From NCBI GenBank assembly GCA_017620475.1, contig JAFZQI010000024.1:1-44315 (forward strand): 44,315 bases of DNA. The letters run 5' to 3'. The notes below the pieces were generated by a model that saw only the letters and a list, made by a program, of their open reading frames with translations, searched no databases and was not told where the DNA came from. Within the stretch, counting starts at the first letter, position 1; every line of letters begins with the position of its first letter. Position numbers and translations under genes: made by a program. This DNA comes from Clostridiales bacterium. Its GTDB lineage: Bacteria > Bacillota > Clostridia > Saccharofermentanales > Saccharofermentanaceae. Of this stretch, positions 7,699 to 15,665 are shown piece by piece.

Positions 7699-8982
7699 AT
7701 GGCTGGTTTTTTGGATGTTTTGACAGGCAAGAATGACGGGAAACTCGGTACTCCTGCTGTTGAGTTGTCCGGCGCAGGAGGATCTCTTGGCAATTTGATG
7801 GGTAAATCTTCAGATCCTAAAGGGCGCAATTACTTAGCCGCAGAGGGGAAGAATTCCGCTGCAGCGAATTACGCCAGAGAACGTGCGGCCGCGGCCAAAG
7901 CGCAGATCGAAGCCCGTAAGGCCATGGAGGAATCCAGAAAGGCGAAAGAAGCTTCCCGTAATAAAGCAGTAGATAACAGTGAATACACAACGAGCGATTC
8001 TATTAAGCCTTTTACTGTTGATCAGGCAGTAACGCATACACAGGCGGCTCCTACGCCGGTAGTCCAGCCTCAGGCAGTACGCCCGGGTTCTGTTGCCAGA
8101 ACGACGGAGACGGAACAGGCTGCGGATAATCCGGTAAGAAGACCTGTTGGTTACAATAGAAATAAGTCCTCTGTCGCTATTGCCGCAGAGAGAGCTCTCT
8201 ATGAATTCAATCAGGCGAAGAACCGCGAGAACCGCGCCGTTCAGGAAGCCGTTGATGCCGCTGCCAAGGCAGAAGAAGCAAGACTTGCCGTAACCAAGTC
8301 CGCAGAAGTTCTCGAGGCTGCTGTGAAGGCGGAGACGGAAGCTTCCGATGCGGCGAAGGTTGCAGAAGACGCTTACACCGCGGCAATGAAGGCGGCGAAG
8401 GATGCTCAGGCGGCTGCGAATGAAGCCGAGCAGGTCGCCCGTGCGGCAATGAAGAAGGCCAACGAAGCCGTAAGATTCGCTTCTCAGAAGAAGACCGAAC
8501 AGGATGCTAAGATTACCGCTAAGAGAGCTCGCGAGGAAGCAAGAAAGGCTGCCGAGCTTTCTGAGCAGGAAGCAAAGAATGCTTCTATTCACGCCGACGA
8601 GCTCGTAAAGACTACCGAGAAGAAGGCAGAAGAAGCGAAGATTGCAACCAGAAGAGCGGAAGAACTCCTGGAGGCCGCAAACAAGAAGAAGAACGAAGAA
8701 GACGAGCGGATCGCTGCCGAGAAAGCCGAAGAGCAGGCTAAGATCGCTGCCGCGAAGGCTAGAGAGAAAGCAGAAGCTGCGGCTAAGAGAGCCGAAGAGG
8801 CTATGGCTGCTGCCAGAAAGGCAGAGGAAGAAGCTAAAGCGGCTGCCGCTGCGGCAGAAGAAGAAGTCCGTAAGCTGGAAGAACTGGCCAAGGGTAAGGT
8901 TAAGTTTGCTGCTGCCGCTACCACTACAGAGGAAGCAGCGGAATCCGCGGCTCCCGAGATGGCAGACGTAGCTGAAGCATAA
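7699..8982 (+). CDS. Alanine/glutamate-rich coiled-coil protein
   Basis: I recognise no family for this 427-residue protein. A short N-terminal region (1-60) rich in Gly/Leu/Ser is followed by a basic helix (60-95) and a Pro/Gln/Thr-rich linker (100-160). Almost uninterrupted Ala/Glu/Lys heptads (about 165-400) follow and should form a long coiled coil. The last 25 residues are Ala/Glu-rich and acidic. There is no signal peptide or membrane segment, so it is probably a cytoplasmic structural or scaffold protein; TolA resemblance is compositional only. The ATG at 7699 follows AGGTGG; a GTG three codons earlier overlaps that site. It has its own promoter and a strong terminator. Confidence 0.8.
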   Translation: MAGFLDVLTGKNDGKLGTPAVELSGAGGSLGNLMGKSSDPKGRNYLAAEGKNSAAANYARERAAAAKAQIEARKAMEESRKAKEASRNKAVDNSEYTTSDSIKPFTVDQAVTHTQAAPTPVVQPQAVRPGSVARTTETEQAADNPVRRPVGYNRNKSSVAIAAERALYEFNQAKNRENRAVQEAVDAAAKAEEARLAVTKSAEVLEAAVKAETEASDAAKVAEDAYTAAMKAAKDAQAAANEAEQVARAAMKKANEAVRFASQKKTEQDAKITAKRAREEARKAAELSEQEAKNASIHADELVKTTEKKAEEAKIATRRAEELLEAANKKKNEEDERIAAEKAEEQAKIAAAKAREKAEAAAKRAEEAMAAARKAEEEAKAAAAAAEEEVRKLEELAKGKVKFAAAATTTEEAAESAAPEMADVAEA

Positions 8983-9030
8983 TCGGAAAAGCCGTTAAGG
9001 CAACTGTATTTCACATTGTTACAAACGAAG

Positions 9031-9058
9031 AAGAACCGGAAGTTTCCGGTTCTTTTTT
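9031..9058 (+). terminator. Terminator of the coiled-coil gene
   Basis: An 11-bp stem (AAGAACCGGAA 9031-9041 with TTCCGGTTCTT 9044-9054) is followed by TTTT. It lies 48 nt after the stop at 8982 and may also serve the convergent patB-like gene, since the opposite strand begins with an A/T run. Confidence 0.88.
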
Positions 9059-9065
9059 CGTATTT

Positions 9066-10238
9066 TTATTTCTGAAGCAGAGTGATTCCCTTTTGAAGCC
9101 TTAGCAGGCCGTCCTCCAGCATGGATCTCGGACAGGCGAGATTGATCCGTACGAACGTCTTGCCGTTGCCTCCGAACTCTACGCCCGAATTGAGCATCAG
9201 TTTCGCTTCCTTCTCCAGAAAGTCCACCAGCTGATCGGCATCTTCCGTGATTCTTTCGCAATCGACCCACATGAGATAGGTGGCCGACGAAGGGATGACC
9301 CGAAGACTGCTGATATTCTTTCCGATAAACTCTTCGGCAATCCTTCTGTTCTCAAAGACATACTCACGCAGGGCATCCAGCCATTGTCCGCCTTCTTTGG
9401 TAAAAGCACTTTCTACAGCTGTGACGGAGAAGCAATTTCCTTCTCCGACTTCATCCGTGTTGATCCCTCTCCACATCTTGTGGCGAAGATCCTTATTGGG
9501 CACGATGACCGCGGCCGTCTGGATCCCGGCTATATTGAAGGTTTTCGTCGGAGCTACACAGGTCACGCTGATCTGCTTATTGATATCTGACACGGAGGCA
9601 AAGGGAATATACCCGCATCCCGGCACGACCAGATCGCAGTGGATCTCATCGGAGATCACGATGACGTGGTTTTCGTAGCAGAGTTCACCGATCTTCTGAA
9701 GCGTCTCTTTATCCCAGATGTTGCCCGACGGGTTCTGCGGATTACAGAGGATCATGAGCGTCGTCTGCGGATCCGCAAGTTTCTCCTTAAGGTCTTCCCA
9801 ATCGATACGGTAGGACACCGTTTCCCGGTCGTAAAGAAGCCGGTTCTCCAGAACATTTCTGCCGTTATTCTCTATGCTGTTAAAGAATACCGGATAGACC
9901 GGGGTCTGGATCAAGACATTCTCGCCGGGGGTCGTGAGTTTACGGACTGCCGCGGAGATTGCCGGAATGACACCAGTCACGAAAACGAGCCATTCCTTCT
10001 CGATCTCGAAGTCATGCCGTTCCTTCCACCAGGACATGTAGGCCTGATGCCAGTTCTTCCCGAGGACCGAGTAGCCGTAGATGCCGTGAGCAGCGCGGTT
10101 TTGCAGCGCTTCCTTGACCTTCGGGCAGGTCTCAAAATCCATGTCCGCGACCCACATGGGAAGCATATCTTTTCCGTTCTTCCACTTCCAGCTGCCCGTT
10201 CCGGTCCTGTCGATGATCCTGTCAAAATCGTATTGCAT
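9066..10238 (-). CDS. patB: MalY/PatB-type cystathionine beta-lyase (PLP)
   Basis: Fold-type I PLP enzyme of 390 residues. The family cleaves C-S bonds of cystathionine or cysteine conjugates to pyruvate, ammonia and a thiol. The hallmark N-terminus DMLPMWVADMDFETCP is present. GIYGYS near 52, NPQNPSGNIW near 167, ISDEIHCDL (Asp197 for the pyridine nitrogen) and the PLP lysine K232 in APTKTFNIAG are all there. I chose the ATG at 10238, with GGAGG six bases upstream. The upstream DUF3737 gene overlaps this start by 17 bp, which implies translational coupling. The exact substrate cannot be read from sequence. Confidence 0.9.
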   Translation of the reverse strand: MQYDFDRIIDRTGTGSWKWKNGKDMLPMWVADMDFETCPKVKEALQNRAAHGIYGYSVLGKNWHQAYMSWWKERHDFEIEKEWLVFVTGVIPAISAAVRKLTTPGENVLIQTPVYPVFFNSIENNGRNVLENRLLYDRETVSYRIDWEDLKEKLADPQTTLMILCNPQNPSGNIWDKETLQKIGELCYENHVIVISDEIHCDLVVPGCGYIPFASVSDINKQISVTCVAPTKTFNIAGIQTAAVIVPNKDLRHKMWRGINTDEVGEGNCFSVTAVESAFTKEGGQWLDALREYVFENRRIAEEFIGKNISSLRVIPSSATYLMWVDCERITEDADQLVDFLEKEAKLMLNSGVEFGGNGKTFVRINLACPRSMLEDGLLRLQKGITLLQK

Positions 10239-11079
10239 CGTTATCCTCCGTTTCAATGGTCGTGGCGCTCGTATCGACGCGGTCCTCTTCCATGATCAGT
10301 TCTCCGATGGACGCTGCGCTGATCCTTCCTGATGACGGATTCTTCACGCTGTCGATGTGTCCCTCGATCGTGGCATCGACATCCGAATACTCGAAAGAGA
10401 GTGTCGTGTTGATCAGTTTACAGTTCTTCATGGTCAGACCGTGGATATAGCACATGCCCTGCAGGCTCTCAATCGTGCAGTTCTCCAGGACGATGTTTTC
10501 TGAATTCCAGCCGAAATACTCCCCGCTGATGTAGGAGTTCTTCACGGTGACATTTCTGCAGTTCCAGAAGGCATCCTTTGTAATCAGTTTCGAATCGGAA
10601 ATCTCGATATTCTCTCCACCGTCGAATCCGTAATTGCCGATCAGTTCGAGATTCGAGATCTGAAGATCGCTGCTGTTCATTGCGAAATAGTCGCCCTTGG
10701 CCGTAACCTTCTCCATCTTCACATTCCGGCAGGACCAAAGTGTTTCCTGGGCATTGGTAAAATCAACGTTTCGAAGGATCAGATCGCTGCTTCTTCTGAA
10801 GGTCTTGGGCGCGTCGATCTTTACGTTCTCCATCAGGAGGTCCGTCGTATACCAGATGCCGGCGCGCGCCGTCTCTGTGAGCACGCTCTCTTTGACACGG
10901 ATATGATTGGAATACCAGATCGGGTACTTCCACTTAAAGGTCACGTGCTGAAGGTCGATGTTGTTACTGTGCTTGAGGGGCGATTCTCCGTTATCGAATA
11001 CCGAGTTCGCGATCTGCAGATCCTTGCCGAAAAACAGGGCTCTTTCCCCTTCAAAAAAACCGTCTTTGATTATTTCCAT
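10222..11079 (-). CDS. DUF3737 family protein (right-handed beta-helix)
   Basis: The 285-residue protein is a series of short strands with regularly spaced Asn/Cys/Asp turns (for example SNHIRVKES, CRNVKMEKV, CRNVTVKNSY, SENIVLENC). This is the pattern of a right-handed parallel beta-helix. Opening MEIIKDGFFEGERALF and FDNGESPLKHS are typical of DUF3737. No signal peptide is present. The biochemical role of the family is unknown. Its last 17 bp overlap the patB-like gene, so the two form an operon with DUF3737 first. Confidence 0.88.
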   Translation of the reverse strand: MEIIKDGFFEGERALFFGKDLQIANSVFDNGESPLKHSNNIDLQHVTFKWKYPIWYSNHIRVKESVLTETARAGIWYTTDLLMENVKIDAPKTFRRSSDLILRNVDFTNAQETLWSCRNVKMEKVTAKGDYFAMNSSDLQISNLELIGNYGFDGGENIEISDSKLITKDAFWNCRNVTVKNSYISGEYFGWNSENIVLENCTIESLQGMCYIHGLTMKNCKLINTTLSFEYSDVDATIEGHIDSVKNPSSGRISAASIGELIMEEDRVDTSATTIETEDNDAIRF

Positions 11080-11248
11080 ATCGTGTGATGACTTTCCTTT
11101 CCATCTGTCATGCGTTAATCCCGTACAACAATATATATTTTACCATCAACGGATCGGGATTACTTTCAAAAACATGCTGTATAATATCGTGTTCCGTGCT
11201 TTTATCCATGTTTTCGCAACGAAGAAATGCGGTTTCTGTGACTGAACT

Positions 11249-11854
11249 ATGAATATGTTTCCACATAGTGAATATTCAATTAACAAAGTCCTTGTGGATG
11301 GAACCGTTTTCAAGAAGGCCTCCCGCTTCTTCGGAAAACTGCTCTCGGAAACGGACGAAAAACTGACGCTGAGCCTCAATGCCTCGGTACGTCACCTAAT
11401 GCGGTCCGACTTTATGGATGAGATCCGCAGCCTTATTCAAGAGAGTGGCGTTCCTGCCGATCAGCTTGAGATCGAAGTGACGGAATCCATCATCATCGAT
11501 GAGAAGGCGATGCACTGTAATGACGAATTAAAAGCTATGGGCATAAGGATCGCCATCGATGATTTCGGAACCGGCTATTCTTCCCTCAGTTATCTGAACC
11601 GCTTCCCCGCAAATCTTCTGAAGATCGATAAATCCTTTATCGACAAGATGAATCTGAACGAGCCTTCGCGTCAATATGTTGCCGCCATCATTTCCATCGG
11701 ACACGCCATGGGCTTCGATGTCATTTCGGAAGGTGTCGAAGAACAGGATCAGCTGGAGACATTACGAAGCATCGGCTGCGATTATATCCAGGGATACATC
11801 TGGGGCCGCCCGCTGTCTCAGGAGGACGCCGAAAAGCTTGTTACATCCCGGTAA
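11249..11854 (+). CDS. N-terminally truncated EAL-domain protein
   Basis: EAL domains hydrolyse c-di-GMP. These 201 residues correspond only to the later three quarters of an EAL domain: LSLNAS near 43, IEVTES near 75, IDDFGTGYSSLSYL near 105, LLKIDKSFID near 126, SEGVEEQDQL near 162 and QGYIWGRPLS near 182. The first strand and helix with the E-x-L-x-R motif that supplies a metal ligand are missing. An in-frame TGA lies one codon before the ATG, and I found no EAL N-terminus in other frames of the preceding 170 bp. It is either a gene remnant or a catalytically dead EAL protein that binds c-di-GMP or a partner. No good ribosome-binding site precedes the ATG. Confidence 0.72.
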   Translation: MNMFPHSEYSINKVLVDGTVFKKASRFFGKLLSETDEKLTLSLNASVRHLMRSDFMDEIRSLIQESGVPADQLEIEVTESIIIDEKAMHCNDELKAMGIRIAIDDFGTGYSSLSYLNRFPANLLKIDKSFIDKMNLNEPSRQYVAAIISIGHAMGFDVISEGVEEQDQLETLRSIGCDYIQGYIWGRPLSQEDAEKLVTSR

Positions 11855-11857
11855 GAA

Positions 11858-12676
11858 TCATTTCGTTTTCTCTTTTTTCGTAACGATCATCAGATGTTCC
11901 GTGTGTGCCAGGTACTCTTCCTTGTCGCAGAAACGGATCGCATAATCATACCATGCGAGGCGGATCTTCTTACGAAGTCCGGGAAGAATATGCCTGTAGG
12001 GCGCAAGAAAACTCTCCTGTCCGAACACTTTTACCGTCTGAAGACCCGGGATGCTGTCGATCAGTTTTCGTGCATCTCCGATCGTCGTCATGTACGAATA
12101 GGTAAAGGCTTCAAAGGAGAGGCTCTCTCCTCTGGCACATGTCTCATACAGTTCTTTTTCCGGCTCGCGGAGGATGGATTCCTGCAGATCGCGAATGCCG
12201 TAAACCACACCACCGAACATCAGGATAAAACTGCTGAAAAGAAGGCCGCCGGGCTTTAAAACACGCCTGGCTTCCGTAAGTGCCTTGACACGGTTCTTTT
12301 CCGAAAGAAGATGGTAGAGCGGACCCATGAGGAAAACGATGTCAAAGGAGTCATCGGGGAAGCGCGAAAGATCCATGGCATCGCCCTGCATTGCCGTGAT
12401 CTTTACGCCGTACTGTCCGGCTTTTTTCTTGGCAAAACGGACGTTCTCCGGGCTCAGATCCAGAAGCGTGACATCGTGACCTTTCTTTGCATAGTAGATG
12501 GAATACTGGCCCGGACCGCCGCCGATATCGAGGATCGTACTGCCCTCCGGAATCATCTGATCCATCATGTGGACCGTGATGTATTTCTCATAAGGATGAT
12601 TCTTCTGGAGACGGTCCCACTCCTTCTTCGGATCGCTGTCATAGTATTCCTGAATGATTTCTTTTTGTTCCTTCAT
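11858..12676 (-). CDS. Class I SAM-dependent methyltransferase
   Basis: The 272-residue protein carries motif I ILDIGGGPGQYS (GGGPG at 52-56), motif II VTLLDLSPENV, the acidic GDAMDLSRFPDDSFDIVFLMGPLYHL block, and RRVLKPGGLLF, so it transfers methyl from S-adenosylmethionine. The substrate is unknown, and the Cys-poor, soluble C-terminal 100 residues give no clue. The ATG at 12676 follows AAGGAG; 25 upstream in-frame codons lie before that site and are not expected to be translated. It converges on the EAL gene with three bases between stop codons and no terminator. Confidence 0.87.
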   Translation of the reverse strand: MKEQKEIIQEYYDSDPKKEWDRLQKNHPYEKYITVHMMDQMIPEGSTILDIGGGPGQYSIYYAKKGHDVTLLDLSPENVRFAKKKAGQYGVKITAMQGDAMDLSRFPDDSFDIVFLMGPLYHLLSEKNRVKALTEARRVLKPGGLLFSSFILMFGGVVYGIRDLQESILREPEKELYETCARGESLSFEAFTYSYMTTIGDARKLIDSIPGLQTVKVFGQESFLAPYRHILPGLRKKIRLAWYDYAIRFCDKEEYLAHTEHLMIVTKKEKTK

Positions 12677-12796
12677 AGTCCGTCTCCTTTCCAGTTTAAA
12701 TGCTATTCTATCACTCTTTATAAAGTGTTTACAGAATGAACAATAATCCACCCCGCCCCGTATTGTATTATTGAAACATGAGAGAGCAGGTGGACT

Positions 12797-14692
12797 ATGA
12801 GTCAGAGGAAGAAAATCGCCTTATTCGGAAGCAGTCTTACGAGTAGATTCAAGCGCAGTTTGTGCCGGGTCTTCAGTATTGCTGCGGAAGAATTTGATGT
12901 CGATCTGGTCATCTTTAATACCTACGGAAGACTTGGTACCACCAACGGTTTCACCGAGGACTACGAGTCCGAGATCCTCGACTATTTTGATCTCAATCAG
13001 TTTGACGGTATTGTTTTCGATGCGGAAGGCTACAACGTCGACGGCATGTCGGAGACGATCGAAAGAAAGCTCCGCGCCGTGGATTGTCCCGTGATCTCCA
13101 TCAGCAGTTATATCGAAGGCTTCTATAACATACGGTTTGACGATTCCGGCGGACTTCGGAAAATGGTGGAGCATTTTATCGATCATCACCACTATACGAA
13201 GATCGGTTTCTTCTCCGGCACTCCCGGACATCCCGATGCGGTTTCCCGTTTGAATGAATTTCATTCGGTCATGGAGGAGCGCGGTCTCCCCAAGAACGGT
13301 GTGGGTATTTTCGAAGGCGACTTTTGGTTTGGAAAAGGCATGGATGCGGCTCATTACTTTCTGTCCCTTCCCGAGCGTCCGGAAGCCATCGTCTGCGCCA
13401 ATGACTATATGGCCATCTCCCTGATCAGTTCCTTGCGCCAGCTCGGCATCAAGGTCCCGGATGATATCGCCGTATCCGGCTATGACGGAACGATCGAGGG
13501 CCAGGAATACCTGCCGATACTGACGACCGTCACCCGCGAGCGTCTTGATATTGCTCGAAAAGCACTGAAACTTCTGATCGATGTATCCGATAATAAGGAT
13601 GTCGGAGACTTTGACCTGGATGTCTCACCGAAGCAGATCTATGCGCAATCCTGTGGCTGTGTCCCCATGGATTACCAGCATATTTTCGATCTGGTCGCCC
13701 AGTCCCACGATGACCAGCGGCTGATCAGCGTGAACCTCTACGAATCCGAATCCGCGATGGTCAAGCTTAACCGCGCCGACAGCGTGCGGAAGATGGAATC
13801 CGTGTTCGCAGAAGATGCCATCAACTTCGGAGAATACTCCTCCTTCTTCCTGATGGTCCATACCGATGCCGAAGGACGACCGGTCTATAACAGTAAATTC
13901 ACCTCCCCTTCCGGCCGGTTCGTGCCGGTCATCTGGGTCGATAAGAATAAGGAATACGACAACTGTCCTCACGAATTCGACCGGACTTTCTTCATCCCGA
14001 AATCAGATTCCGACAGATGCCATGTCCACTACGTCATGAGCGTGCATTTCGCGGAGAAACTGTTCGGGTATTCTGTCGTGGAGATGACAGGCAAGGATAT
14101 CTTCAACGAGTTCTATAATGTTTGGCAGCACAATCTCGGCGTGACCTTGAATGCCCTTCAGAAGAATGACCATATCAATAAGCTGATCGGCGAACTGGAA
14201 GGACTGAGCATCACGGACGTCCTTACCGGTCTTAACAACCGGCGCGGATTTGATGACAAGTCCAGGAAAACCATCTCGGAATTCCACGACATCATCACTG
14301 TCTGCACTATGGTCATCGACATGGATGGTCTCAAAAAGATCAACGACCGGTTCGGTCATCACGAAGGTGACCGTGCCATCAAAGCGCTGGCTGACATTAT
14401 CCGGACATGCTGCGATTCCGGCGAGATTGCGGGAAGAGCCGGCGGTGATGAATTCTATATCTTTGCTGCAGATTATTCCGAAACAAGGCTGAACCGTTTC
14501 ATCGAGCGCATGCTGGCTTTACAGGCGGATTTCAACCGATCCAACACCTGCGATTACCAGCTGGATTTCAGTTACGGAACATACCTCACGGATACGAACT
14601 CTTTCGGGAAGATCGAAGATTTCCTGAAGATCAGCGACGCCCGTATGTATGCGCAGAAGATGAGCAAACCGGGACGGTCATCTCATTCATAA
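12797..14692 (+). CDS. Second LacI-like sensor diguanylate cyclase
   Basis: At 631 residues this is a paralogue of the 4452-6281 protein, with the same order of domains. A LacI/periplasmic-binding-like sensor covers about 1-285 (IVCANDYMAISLISSLRQLG, IAVSGYDGTIEGQ, then YAQSCGCVP). A linker domain follows, then GGDEF from DVLTGLNNRRGF near 474. The metal site VIDMDGLKKIND and active-site GGDEF (549-553) are intact, and the RxxD inhibitory site is missing. There is no signal peptide or membrane helix. The two sensors have clearly diverged in the ligand domain and so probably respond to different compounds. An AGGTGG site precedes the ATG. Confidence 0.9.
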   Translation: MSQRKKIALFGSSLTSRFKRSLCRVFSIAAEEFDVDLVIFNTYGRLGTTNGFTEDYESEILDYFDLNQFDGIVFDAEGYNVDGMSETIERKLRAVDCPVISISSYIEGFYNIRFDDSGGLRKMVEHFIDHHHYTKIGFFSGTPGHPDAVSRLNEFHSVMEERGLPKNGVGIFEGDFWFGKGMDAAHYFLSLPERPEAIVCANDYMAISLISSLRQLGIKVPDDIAVSGYDGTIEGQEYLPILTTVTRERLDIARKALKLLIDVSDNKDVGDFDLDVSPKQIYAQSCGCVPMDYQHIFDLVAQSHDDQRLISVNLYESESAMVKLNRADSVRKMESVFAEDAINFGEYSSFFLMVHTDAEGRPVYNSKFTSPSGRFVPVIWVDKNKEYDNCPHEFDRTFFIPKSDSDRCHVHYVMSVHFAEKLFGYSVVEMTGKDIFNEFYNVWQHNLGVTLNALQKNDHINKLIGELEGLSITDVLTGLNNRRGFDDKSRKTISEFHDIITVCTMVIDMDGLKKINDRFGHHEGDRAIKALADIIRTCCDSGEIAGRAGGDEFYIFAADYSETRLNRFIERMLALQADFNRSNTCDYQLDFSYGTYLTDTNSFGKIEDFLKISDARMYAQKMSKPGRSSHS

Positions 14693-14733
14693 GCATCCAT
14701 CCGGAGCTTTTTGCGGACCTGTGTTTTTGGTCT

Positions 14734-15639
14734 TCACGCGTGTGAGAATTCCGGAAAATACAGTCTCTCTTTTTCGATGCTCTCCAGTTCTTCTCCAATA
14801 TAAAAGAACCGGTAATCATCTCCGCCGTCATAGCGCTCTGCATCACACATCTCCCGATCCTCCGGAAGCGGTGCAAAGCCGAGTTTGCATTCGGTAAAGG
14901 GACTGTTTATACGCTTTAGGATCTCCGAAAGCGACACAGGCTTACTGCTGATGATGCTGTTGAGGATAAGCGTCGATTCTTCTTGCTCCGTCACGATGAA
15001 GCAATCGATATCTTCTGCATAGAAAACCCCATCCAGACCCATGGTGTAAAACATCTGAAGTCCGAATTTGTTCATCTGTTCCAGGGAAGAATTCGCGACA
15101 CTGTTTCGTATGGCATTCATATACTTTGCCCGCATGCTGTCATCTGAGGGATCCACCGGAACAAACGCGGACAGTTCTTTTCGCAAAGAAACCGATGCAT
15201 CGCTTTCACGGACAGAAAGAAGGTCCGGCTTTACGCAATATCGGTACTCCGCCCCTTCCAGGAAACCCATCTTCCGGTAGAATCCGAGGGATTCCAGATT
15301 GCCGAAAAGATAGATCCCGTCGCTGGTCTTCCCGTATTCTTCGATGACGTGCTTCATCAGCTTTGCTGCCAGGCCCTGTCTTCTGTAGGCTACATCAGTC
15401 ATGACCGTACCGAGCTGGATATAATTTTTCATCACGCCATTTTGCAGGAACTGCATCCTGTTGGCAGATACGTTTGCGATGATCTTCCCGTCTTCGATAA
15501 ACGAATACGGAATGTAATCACCTTCGAAATACCCGCCGGTCACCCAGCCTTCGAAATCAAATCCGAATGTCTTTACCGTTAATTCATTAAGTGCATGACG
15601 GAGTGTCTCGTCACACATATAGTCACTAATTAATTCCAT
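14734..15639 (-). CDS. GNAT family N-acetyltransferase
   Basis: The 301-residue protein has a GNAT fold in its N-terminal half. The acetyl-CoA loop is VAYRRQGLAAKLMKHVIEE near 82-100, followed by GNLESLGFYRKMGF. A less typical C-terminal half (about 150-300) contains FIVTEQEESTLIL and may be a second, degenerate GNAT-like or substrate domain. The acceptor is unknown. AAAGGAG lies five bases before the ATG. It is the last gene of a minus-strand unit with the lipoprotein upstream (26 bp gap). Confidence 0.85.
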   Translation of the reverse strand: MELISDYMCDETLRHALNELTVKTFGFDFEGWVTGGYFEGDYIPYSFIEDGKIIANVSANRMQFLQNGVMKNYIQLGTVMTDVAYRRQGLAAKLMKHVIEEYGKTSDGIYLFGNLESLGFYRKMGFLEGAEYRYCVKPDLLSVRESDASVSLRKELSAFVPVDPSDDSMRAKYMNAIRNSVANSSLEQMNKFGLQMFYTMGLDGVFYAEDIDCFIVTEQEESTLILNSIISSKPVSLSEILKRINSPFTECKLGFAPLPEDREMCDAERYDGGDDYRFFYIGEELESIEKERLYFPEFSHA

Positions 15640-15665
15640 TTTTTCTCCTTTAACTACTTAACCCT

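Noticed and set aside
7834..9014. Long open frames on the minus strand within the coiled-coil gene
   Set aside because: They are caused by the repetitive GCx/GAx codons; their translations are low-complexity Ala/Ser or Arg/Leu runs.
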